Positions 35,523-42,631 of a stretch of 58,442 bases of DNA are shown in pieces. A program made the translations under genes and the position numbers. Below the pieces are notes generated by a model. That model was not told the origin of the DNA and searched no databases. It saw only the letters and a list, made by a program, of their open reading frames with translations. The stretch comes from an uncultured Clostridium sp. (lineage in GTDB: Bacteria; Bacillota; Clostridia; Lachnospirales; Lachnospiraceae). Positions within the stretch are counted from its first letter, which is position 1. Each line of letters starts with the position of its first letter. Location of the stretch: positions 1-58,442 of the forward strand of contig USJW01000015.1 of the NCBI GenBank assembly GCA_900555045.1, written 5' to 3'.

Positions 35523-37226
35523 ATGAAAAAGAGACAAGTGAGAGTGCGGATGGCGGCGTTTGCCGCCGCCGTCCGAAAGAGACCAATCGCCGCTGCTGTT
35601 TTAGCGGCAGCGGCGGCCCTGGCCGTGATTCTGGCGGTGCTGTTTGCCGGGAACGGCAGGGTGTTTTCGGGGATTTTTAAGGATGACTCAGGCCTGGCGA
35701 TGGTGCGGGAGGGGGATCCCAAGATTTTACACAAGAAGGGAGACCGCCAAGGCACGCTCCGGGTCTACGCCGGGGATGTGACGGGCGTGATTAACCCGGC
35801 CTACGCGGCGGCGGAGGGGGATCGGATTGTATCCTCCGTGATCTTTGAGCCGCTTATGTGTTTGGGGGCGGACGGCCGCCTAGCGCCGGTGCTGGCGAAG
35901 CGCTTTGCCATGTCGGAGGACGGAAGCACCTGCACGATCCAGCTCAGAAAGAACGTCCGCTTCAGCGACGGGACCGGGCTCACGGCGGAGGACGCCGTCT
36001 TCTCCATCGCCGCCATGTGCGCGGCAGGGCAGGCGGAGGCGGGGCCGTACGCCAACATTAAGGGGGCGGACCGATACCAGGAGGGCATGGGCGGCGTGCC
36101 GGAGGGAATCCGGGCGTTAGACGATTTAAGCCTGGAGGTGGTGTTTTCCGTGCCGTCCCCGGACAACCTGGAGATCCTGCAAACCCGCATACAGAAGCGG
36201 CCGGAGAACCTTGAGGACAGCTTTTTGCCGGCACTTCAGCAGCTGTCCATGGGCGGCACCGGAACCGGCGCCTACATGCTGGCGCGGGGATCGGGCGGGA
36301 CGGGGATCCGGCTGGAGGAAAATCCGAATTACCGGTCGAAGATCCGGGATATCAAGGCAGTGGAGTTTGTGAACTACGGCACCTACGAGATCGCGGACGC
36401 GGTCAGGGAGCAAGCGGTGGATGTGGCCGTGTTTACGGCGGACAGCTCGCTGTTCCAGAAGTTTTTAGACGGGCCGCAGTACACTTTGTACGAGAAGCCG
36501 CTGCCCGCCCTGTATTACATGGCCATGAACCGGAACGACGGCCGCCTGTATATCCCGGCGGTGCGCCGGGCCATCGCGCTGTCCATGGAGCGGCAGCGCA
36601 TAACGGAGGGGCCGCTCTCGGCATACCTGGTGAAGGCGGATGGCTTCTCGCCGGAGGACAGTGTGTCCGCGGGCGGGTGGAGCTTAGCCGGGAATAAAGA
36701 GGAGGCGAAGAACCTGATCGCCCAGGCCAGGGAGCTGCACGGCCTGTCAAGGGAGGAGCTCCATCTGCCGGTGCTCCAGGGCAACAAGATCCAGGAGGAG
36801 CTGGCCAAGGGCATAAAGCGTGACTTAAAGGAAATCGGCTTCACCGTGGACATTGAGGTGTTGGACCAGGGGGAATATCTGCAGAAGGTCTACATGCTGC
36901 AGGACTTTGATCTGATTCTGTCCGGTGCGGGGAGCTGGGACCGCACGTCGTCCTGGGCGGGGCTTGCCACGGATTTACAGGGGCTTCCCACCGCCTGCAA
37001 CAGCCGCGATCTAAACGCCGCGGTGGAAGCGCTGGAAAACGCTTACAGCGAGCGGGAGGTGGAGGCAGCGTTAAAGGAGTTAAACCGGGTCTGCTGCGAG
37101 CAGGTGCCGGTGGTCCCGATCGCGCGGCCCAAGCAGTTTGTGGCGGTCTCGGCGGACTTAAACGGCTGCCGGATCACACGCTACGACGACTTTTTACAGA
37201 ATATACATGAGATACGGGTGAGGTAG
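35523..37226 (+). CDS. Membrane-anchored solute-binding-type protein (SBP_bac_5 family)
   Basis: A 567-residue protein with the fold signature of oligopeptide/nickel-type ABC substrate-binding proteins. It has VINPAYAAAEGDRIVSSVIFEPL near residue 80, then a segment around residue 140 with F-S-D-G-T, LTAEDAVFSI and other SBP_bac_5 hallmarks. It has no lipobox Cys; a Lys/Arg-rich N-terminus and a hydrophobic stretch at about residues 21-43 should tether it as a signal-anchor protein. It starts 18 bp after the giant gene (GGGGA upstream) and its stop abuts the sortase ATG. No permease or ATPase genes are nearby, so transport is doubtful. A role in peptide sensing, or in handling the giant protein or wall substrate outside the membrane, is inference. 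Confidence 0.75.
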   Translation: MKKRQVRVRMAAFAAAVRKRPIAAAVLAAAAALAVILAVLFAGNGRVFSGIFKDDSGLAMVREGDPKILHKKGDRQGTLRVYAGDVTGVINPAYAAAEGDRIVSSVIFEPLMCLGADGRLAPVLAKRFAMSEDGSTCTIQLRKNVRFSDGTGLTAEDAVFSIAAMCAAGQAEAGPYANIKGADRYQEGMGGVPEGIRALDDLSLEVVFSVPSPDNLEILQTRIQKRPENLEDSFLPALQQLSMGGTGTGAYMLARGSGGTGIRLEENPNYRSKIRDIKAVEFVNYGTYEIADAVREQAVDVAVFTADSSLFQKFLDGPQYTLYEKPLPALYYMAMNRNDGRLYIPAVRRAIALSMERQRITEGPLSAYLVKADGFSPEDSVSAGGWSLAGNKEEAKNLIAQARELHGLSREELHLPVLQGNKIQEELAKGIKRDLKEIGFTVDIEVLDQGEYLQKVYMLQDFDLILSGAGSWDRTSSWAGLATDLQGLPTACNSRDLNAAVEALENAYSEREVEAALKELNRVCCEQVPVVPIARPKQFVAVSADLNGCRITRYDDFLQNIHEIRVR

Positions 37227-37994
37227 ATGGCGAGAAGATGGATACGCCGGGTGTGCACGGCGGTGCTGGTGGTGTCCTTGTTGGTGGCGGGGGCCGACGC
37301 GATATCCCTGTGGAGGGATGAGGCGCAGTTTGACGCGCTTTGGCGTCTGGCCTACCACATGCCAAGGGAGGCCAGGCGCAGCCGCCTGGATGTGAAGGCG
37401 GGCGGGGACGGCGGTGTGGACCTGGAGGCGCTGCGGGCGCTCAATCCGCAGTGTGTGGGCTATATTTCCATCAGGGACACGCCCCTCAGCTATCCGGTGA
37501 TGCAGACGGACGAGGAGAACGGGATGTTTTATCTGACCCACGCCTTTGACCGCTCCTACCACGGGAACGGGACGCCGTTTTTGGACATGCGCTGCAGCAC
37601 CAAGACGCCCTCGGACAACCTGATCGTCTACGGCCACAACACGCGCAACACCAAGATGTTCAGCTGTCTTCGGTTTTACCGGGAGGAGGCGTATTTCAGA
37701 GAACACCCGGTGATCCGGTTCGACCACGAAAACGGCGGGGACTACCAGATCTTTGCCGTGCTGTTTGAGAGTCTCTCCGACGAGAGCAACCGGGAGCTGT
37801 TTGCCATGGTGGACCGAGCACCCGAGTCCGGGGAGGAGTGGGATGAGTTTCTTGACTATCTCAAAAAGGAGCGCCTGTACGACACCGGGGTGGAGGCAGA
37901 GGTGACGGACAAGCTGCTGACGCTGTCCACCTGCTACCGGGCCATCGACAACGGGCGCGTACTGATTTTTGCAAAGAAACAACCGGAGAAATGA
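37227..37994 (+). CDS. srtB: Class B sortase
   Basis: A 255-residue transpeptidase with an N-terminal membrane anchor (residues about 8-26). Catalytic residues are visible: His137 in VYGHNTR, Cys236 in TLSTC and Arg244 in NGRVLIFAKK. The TLSTC context and the helix-rich segment before it place it in class B rather than A. Sortases cleave the sorting motif and link the protein to lipid II or peptidoglycan. The ATG directly follows the stop of the preceding gene, with GGTGAGG just upstream, so translation is probably coupled. It is the only sortase in the window and the giant protein the only visible substrate, so it is probably a dedicated enzyme for the IPKTG signal. The symbol reflects class, not proven orthology. 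Confidence 0.9.
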   Translation: MARRWIRRVCTAVLVVSLLVAGADAISLWRDEAQFDALWRLAYHMPREARRSRLDVKAGGDGGVDLEALRALNPQCVGYISIRDTPLSYPVMQTDEENGMFYLTHAFDRSYHGNGTPFLDMRCSTKTPSDNLIVYGHNTRNTKMFSCLRFYREEAYFREHPVIRFDHENGGDYQIFAVLFESLSDESNRELFAMVDRAPESGEEWDEFLDYLKKERLYDTGVEAEVTDKLLTLSTCYRAIDNGRVLIFAKKQPEK

Positions 37995-38041
37995 CGGAAA
38001 AAATATGCACAAAATCTTAACACAAATCCCCCTCCCGCCTA

Positions 38042-38070
38042 TTGAAACCGCTGGAAGTTTACGTTATAAT
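38042..38070 (+). promoter_or_regulatory. Sigma-A promoter for the GGDEF gene
   Basis: TTGAAA (38042-38047), a 17-bp spacer and a perfect TATAAT (38065-38070), predicting a start near 38077, eight bases before a long leader hairpin. It makes the diguanylate cyclase gene a separate unit from the surface-protein operon. Confidence 0.75.
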
Positions 38071-38084
38071 AGTTCCGAATATAA

Positions 38085-38118
38085 ATCAAACTGCCGTCCG
38101 TCAGGGCGGCAGTTTGAT
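38085..38118 (+). promoter_or_regulatory. 15-bp 5' leader hairpin of the GGDEF gene
   Basis: ATCAAACTGCCGTCC (38085-38099) and GGGCGGCAGTTTGAT (38104-38118) pair over 15 bp with one G-T and a GTCA tetraloop. No T run follows, so it is not a usual terminator. Beginning about eight bases after the predicted transcript start, it would cap the mRNA's 5' end and could stabilise it or bind a regulator. The ATG is 24 bases downstream. Confidence 0.6.
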
Positions 38119-38142
38119 ATAAACAATGGAAATGGTGATTGG

Positions 38143-41100
38143 ATGGAAAAACGAATAGAGTGGGTAATTGCGCGCACGGCGAAGGCAGAGGGCGGCAGGG
38201 AAGATCCGCGCTGTGTGGTGATACAGCTCTACGATGCGATCAATATCTCACCGGACGATATAAGGCAGCTTCATGAAACAATGGACGGACCGGATATTTA
38301 CTTTTGCGAGTATGGGCAGAAGGAGATTCAGGAGCCGTTCATGCCGTTTCTGGGGATCGTGAGGGAGTATTTGAAGGATATGGGGCCCGAGGAGTTGGAG
38401 CGGGTGTTCGACGCGTGTGATCTGTACGACAGCCACCGCCTGGTGTTTAGCAGCTATCTGCGGGACGGCCGGGCGCAGCGCGGGGAGGACCTGCTGATCG
38501 ATGAGACGCAGTTCGAGCGCCGCCGCATGATGGATGCCATGTACAAGCTGACGGTGTGGTGCTCCAGGCAAAGGCCCTTTATGCTGGTCCTCAACGGGTT
38601 TCAGCAGGTGGGCGTCAACTCGCTGCAGATTGTGAGGCGGTTGATGGAGTCGGAGGAGAGCCACAGGATCCACATGGTGATTCTGTACGATGTCCTCCAG
38701 AGCCCGGCGCCCTACGTCCGGGAGGCGTGGGACTCCTGGGTGGAGACCATAGAGGTCAGCGGGAGGATTCTGGAGTTCGAGGGTTTTGACAAACGGAATC
38801 AGGCGGAGGACGCGGAGGAGCTTGCGATCTCCGATGCGAACATGGAGGAGTTAATCCGGCGGCTCTACAATCTGGTGGGGATGCTGGATTTGGAGCAGGC
38901 GGAGTACTATCTGGAGCTGTTCAACAGCAGACTCAACATTGAGCACAGCAATGTGCCGGAGCGGTATAAGCTGTGGATTCTGATCCTGTACATTTATGTT
39001 ATGATTTGCCTCGGAAATTATTCCAGGGCGCTGGTTCTCTGTGAGCTTCTGGACGGCTTTGCGAACACGGAGGTGGAGATTCGCAGGCATTATCTGTCCG
39101 CCCTGGCATACATATATTCCGGACAGCTGAGCCGGGCCCTGACCTGTCTTGGGCTCTGCAAGGAATTAGGGGACCCGGAGAGCGGGGAGTCGGCGTTTCG
39201 GATCCGCCTTCTCGCGCTGCAGGCCCGGATGGGCGGCTGGGTCAGGATGAATTATCCCATGCGGGACATGGCGGTGGAGGAGCCGATGCTGTTGGAGCTG
39301 CGGCAGCGCTGCTTCTTCAATCACCTGGCATATATCGGGATCTACAGCCGGGACAACGACGTGGAGCGGGTGATCCGCTCCGTGGAGGATGACCGCGCGC
39401 TTCCCCAGTTTTCTCAGGCGCTAGAGTGGGCAAAGCGGGCGGGGAACGACGTCCTGGTGCGAAAGGCTTATTTCAGAAATCTGATCATCGCCGCCACGCA
39501 CGGTTATTACCACGTGTCAAACTTTTACCACTTTAAGGGATATCAGGATGTGCGGGAGGAGGACACCCTTGCCCTGGTGCAGGCGTGCAACGGCATAGGC
39601 TACAATTACTGCATGGTGGGGGCCTGCGACTACGCCAAGGCCGGTTTTGTCCGCGCCCTGCAGCTGGAGTGTCAGGCGGGCGGCCGCGCGGCGGGCCGGA
39701 CCGCGGCCACATACTACTACATGGGGTTAAACGCGCTGACCGTCAGGCAGTTTGACAGCGCGCTAGAGTACATGGGCAGATCCCTGCGGATTATGCGAAG
39801 GCTGGGGCTGTATGGGCACCGGTTCTGTGACTTGTCCCAGTTTTATTCGATCATGTCCCTGTGCAGCGCCTACGGGCGCGACTTTGCCAACGCCAGGGTG
39901 TATCTTCTGCGGGCGGAGCAGTTCTTAAAAGGGCTGTACGCGGACGAGATGCCGGAGGGGATGATGCCGGAGCGGCGGTCGGTGATCCACGGGGACTTAT
40001 TCCTGTACAGCTACGCCGAGGGGCTGTGCGCGATGCAGGAGGGCGACTATGAGAAGGCGCTTCTGTCCATGGAGGAGGCGGAGGCACACTACGAAAAGGC
40101 CAGGCAGGATCAGCGGATCTGCGCCATTTACTACCGCCGTGACAGGCAGGAGCTGTTTATCCGCACCGGACACATGGAGCGCGCGCACCGGGAACGGGAG
40201 CGCAGGGAGCAGGAGGAGGCGCAGGCTGTCAGGCGCCGCCTGGAGGAGACCGAAAATTGCAATATACCCGCTCTGCTGGGGTTGGAGGAGATACCGGACG
40301 AGGAGACCCTGCGCCGGGTGGACCGGGAGGTGGACCTGATTGTAAAGCGGTGGGAGCACGAGTGCCGGTACCGGAGACAGAAATCCAACCGGGACTTTCT
40401 CTCAAAGTGGCTTCGGATCCTCAGCAATGCGGATGATATCCGGAAAAAGAAGCACCTTCGGATGGTGATGAACCTGTTCGAGAGCTATTTCAACATCGAT
40501 AAAGTCGTATTTCTGCGCTTCCTGGAGGGGGAGGGCAGTGTGTACTACAGCGACTTAGACACCGTGCCCGGGCGGGAGAAGATTGAGGATGTGCAGCGCT
40601 TTTTCAAACGGCGCCAGCAGGGTTTTACGGTCTCACGCTTTAACGGCCATCTAAGCCAGTACCGCCAGGTAACCGGCCTGTTTGACGAGGACCGGCTCTG
40701 CTCGGCGGTGGGGATTCCGGTTTTCAGCAATAACCGGCTGGAGTGCGCGATGATCGCGGTGATCTACACCCAGGACAACTGTTACCGGGAGGAGGTCAGC
40801 TGCGTCATCGGGGAGGAGGAGTTAGATTCCATCGGCATGATGTTCTACCAGCTAAACAGCGTGATCTGCCGGTGCGAGAAGGCCGAGGAGCTGCGGCGCA
40901 TCCAGGAGGAGCTGCGGCAGGCGGCCACCACGGACCAGCTGACCGGAATTTTAAACCGGGAGGGATTCTACCGGAGGCTCAGGTCACTACTCGCCGGGGA
41001 GCGGCGCAAGATGGGCGTGCTGTTTATCGACATGGACAACTTTAAAAACTGTAACGACCGCTACGGCCACCGGGTGGGCGACATGGTCCTGCGGGAGGTG

Positions 41101-41445
41101 GCCTGCGTCTTCTCAGGAGTGTGCGGGGAAGGGCAGTTTGCGGTGCGCTTCGGCGGCGACGAGTTTGTGATCTGCGCCCTGAACGCGGACGGGGAGCAGC
41201 TGGAGGCCCTGGCCAACCGGATCTACGGGGAGCTGGCCCACAGAGGGTATTTCCTTCCCACCATAAAACGGATGGTTCCCGGCTACCGGCCGGATTTGCG
41301 GGATAATATTTCCTGCTCCATCGGCATCGCCTGCGGCGAGGTGGCCACGGTTCAGGAGGTAAACGCGCTGCTTTTGTGCGCGGACCAGCTGCTCTACGAG
41401 GCCAAGAAGGGCTCCAAGGGCGTGTATTTCATCCGGCGCGGGTGA
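38143..41445 (+). CDS. TPR-GAF-GGDEF diguanylate cyclase
   Basis: A soluble protein of about 1,100 residues. The N-terminal ~230 residues resemble an NTPase-like region without a recognisable P-loop. Residues about 260-700 are helical repeats of TPR type. Residues about 765-910 look like a GAF sensor. A GGDEF domain follows from about 925: TTDQLTGILNREGFYRRL, FIDMDNFKNCND, then the intact active site GGDEF at 1004-1008. It should make cyclic di-GMP from two GTP. The RxxD product-inhibition site normally just before GGDEF is absent, so it may lack that feedback. No membrane segment is seen. The start at ATG 38143 is weakly supported (TGGTGAT upstream), but the promoter and leader hairpin just before it agree. 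Confidence 0.82.
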   Translation: MEKRIEWVIARTAKAEGGREDPRCVVIQLYDAINISPDDIRQLHETMDGPDIYFCEYGQKEIQEPFMPFLGIVREYLKDMGPEELERVFDACDLYDSHRLVFSSYLRDGRAQRGEDLLIDETQFERRRMMDAMYKLTVWCSRQRPFMLVLNGFQQVGVNSLQIVRRLMESEESHRIHMVILYDVLQSPAPYVREAWDSWVETIEVSGRILEFEGFDKRNQAEDAEELAISDANMEELIRRLYNLVGMLDLEQAEYYLELFNSRLNIEHSNVPERYKLWILILYIYVMICLGNYSRALVLCELLDGFANTEVEIRRHYLSALAYIYSGQLSRALTCLGLCKELGDPESGESAFRIRLLALQARMGGWVRMNYPMRDMAVEEPMLLELRQRCFFNHLAYIGIYSRDNDVERVIRSVEDDRALPQFSQALEWAKRAGNDVLVRKAYFRNLIIAATHGYYHVSNFYHFKGYQDVREEDTLALVQACNGIGYNYCMVGACDYAKAGFVRALQLECQAGGRAAGRTAATYYYMGLNALTVRQFDSALEYMGRSLRIMRRLGLYGHRFCDLSQFYSIMSLCSAYGRDFANARVYLLRAEQFLKGLYADEMPEGMMPERRSVIHGDLFLYSYAEGLCAMQEGDYEKALLSMEEAEAHYEKARQDQRICAIYYRRDRQELFIRTGHMERAHRERERREQEEAQAVRRRLEETENCNIPALLGLEEIPDEETLRRVDREVDLIVKRWEHECRYRRQKSNRDFLSKWLRILSNADDIRKKKHLRMVMNLFESYFNIDKVVFLRFLEGEGSVYYSDLDTVPGREKIEDVQRFFKRRQQGFTVSRFNGHLSQYRQVTGLFDEDRLCSAVGIPVFSNNRLECAMIAVIYTQDNCYREEVSCVIGEEELDSIGMMFYQLNSVICRCEKAEELRRIQEELRQAATTDQLTGILNREGFYRRLRSLLAGERRKMGVLFIDMDNFKNCNDRYGHRVGDMVLREVACVFSGVCGEGQFAVRFGGDEFVICALNADGEQLEALANRIYGELAHRGYFLPTIKRMVPGYRPDLRDNISCSIGIACGEVATVQEVNALLLCADQLLYEAKKGSKGVYFIRRG

Positions 41446-41496
41446 TTGCCACCAACTGTCTCTCTATTTCTAAAATTTTCTGAAAGTCTAGGCAGA

Positions 41497-41537
41497 TATA
41501 ATTTTTTGTAGTAAAATAGGAGAATAGGCAATATAAT
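41497..41537 (+). promoter_or_regulatory. Probable promoter region upstream of dgt
   Basis: Two TATAAT hexamers lie in this AT-rich gap (41497-41502 and 41532-41537), but neither has a convincing -35 at 16-18 bp. The second lies 20 bp before the dgt start and would give a very short leader. I see a likely promoter region but cannot pick the element with confidence. Confidence 0.35.
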
Positions 41538-41557
41538 AGAGATAGGGGGAGTGGTGG

Positions 41558-42568
41558 ATGAACATTCGTGAATCAATGGAAGCCCTTGAGGAGCAGTATA
41601 TGAGTCCGTATGCGTCCTTTTCCTCCCGCTCGCGGGGAAGGGAGAGACCGGAGCCGCTGTGCGATATCCGGCCGGAGTATCAGAGGGACCGGGATCGGAT
41701 TCTGCACTGTAAGGCGTTCCGGCGTCTGAAGCACAAGACTCAGGTGTTTCTGGCACCGGAGGGGGACCACTATCGGACCCGCCTGACCCACACCCTGGAG
41801 GTTAGCCAGATTGCCAGGACGATCGCCAAGTCCTTACGCCTAAACGAGAGTCTGACCGAGGCCATCGCGCTGGGACACGACCTGGGGCACACGCCCTTCG
41901 GCCACTCCGGCGAATTTATATTGAACCAGATCTGTGAGGATGGGTTCGCCCACTATGCCCAGAGCGTCCGCGTGGTGGAGGTGCTGGAGAAGGGCGGCAG
42001 GGGACTAAACCTGACCTGGGAGGTGCGGGATGGGATTTTAAACCACCGGACCGCGGGCCATCCCTCCACGCTGGAGGGCGCAATCGTGCGGCTCTCCGAC
42101 AAGATCGCCTATATCAACCACGACATCGACGACGCCATACGCGCGCGGATGTTTATAGAGGAGCAGCTTCCGACAGAATACACGGATATTTTGGGGCACA
42201 GCGTGCGGGAGCGGCTCAACACCATGATTCATGACATCATCTTAAACAGCCTGGATAAGCCGGAGATCAAGATGTCCCCGGGCATGGAGGAAGCCATGCA
42301 GGGGCTGCGCAGATGGATGTTTGAGAATGTGTACAAGAACGACATTCCGAAGGCCGAGGAGGGCAAGGCCCAGCAGATGATCGCTTCGCTCTACGACTAC
42401 TATCTGAAGCACGTGGAGAAGCTCCCGGAGGAGTACCTCTACCTGATGGAGGAGCGGGGCGAGAAGAAGAGCCGGGTGGTCTGCGACTACATTGCCGGTA
42501 TGAGCGATATCTACGCCATCGACCAGTTTGAGGAGCTGTTTGTGCCGAAACGGTGGAATGTTCTGTGA
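41558..42568 (+). CDS. dgt: dGTPase-like deoxyguanosinetriphosphate triphosphohydrolase
   Basis: A 336-residue HD-superfamily protein. Metal ligands are visible: His78 in THTLEV, His107-Asp108 in GHDLGHTPFGH, and a late Asp in the LSDKIAYINHDIDDA helix. The family removes triphosphate from dGTP or other dNTPs and so adjusts the nucleotide pool. The length fits the short Gram-positive branch rather than E. coli Dgt. AGGGGGA (41544-41550) is seven bases before the ATG. It heads the dgt-dnaG-rpoD order common in Clostridia. The substrate range of this branch is broader than the name implies. Confidence 0.9.
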   Translation: MNIRESMEALEEQYMSPYASFSSRSRGRERPEPLCDIRPEYQRDRDRILHCKAFRRLKHKTQVFLAPEGDHYRTRLTHTLEVSQIARTIAKSLRLNESLTEAIALGHDLGHTPFGHSGEFILNQICEDGFAHYAQSVRVVEVLEKGGRGLNLTWEVRDGILNHRTAGHPSTLEGAIVRLSDKIAYINHDIDDAIRARMFIEEQLPTEYTDILGHSVRERLNTMIHDIILNSLDKPEIKMSPGMEEAMQGLRRWMFENVYKNDIPKAEEGKAQQMIASLYDYYLKHVEKLPEEYLYLMEERGEKKSRVVCDYIAGMSDIYAIDQFEELFVPKRWNVL

Positions 42569-42574
42569 ATTTTG

Positions 42575-42607
42575 CCCGCCTCCATGGACCATCGGGGCGG
42601 GAATTTT
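42575..42607 (+). terminator. Hairpin between dgt and dnaG, partial terminator candidate
   Basis: CCCGCCTC (42575-42582) pairs with GGGGCGGG (42594-42601) across an 11-base loop, followed by AATTTTA. The T run is short, and the hairpin ends 14 bases before the dnaG AGGAGG. It may attenuate read-through so that dnaG is made at a lower level, but could equally be an mRNA processing or stabilising element. Confidence 0.4.
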
Positions 42608-42631
42608 AGTTGCCAGGAGGGAGATCTTTTC

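Noticed and set aside
35523..37226. A normal lipoprotein component of an oligopeptide ABC importer.
   Set aside because: There is no lipobox Cys, the N-terminus is a signal anchor, and no permease or ATPase genes lie in the window.
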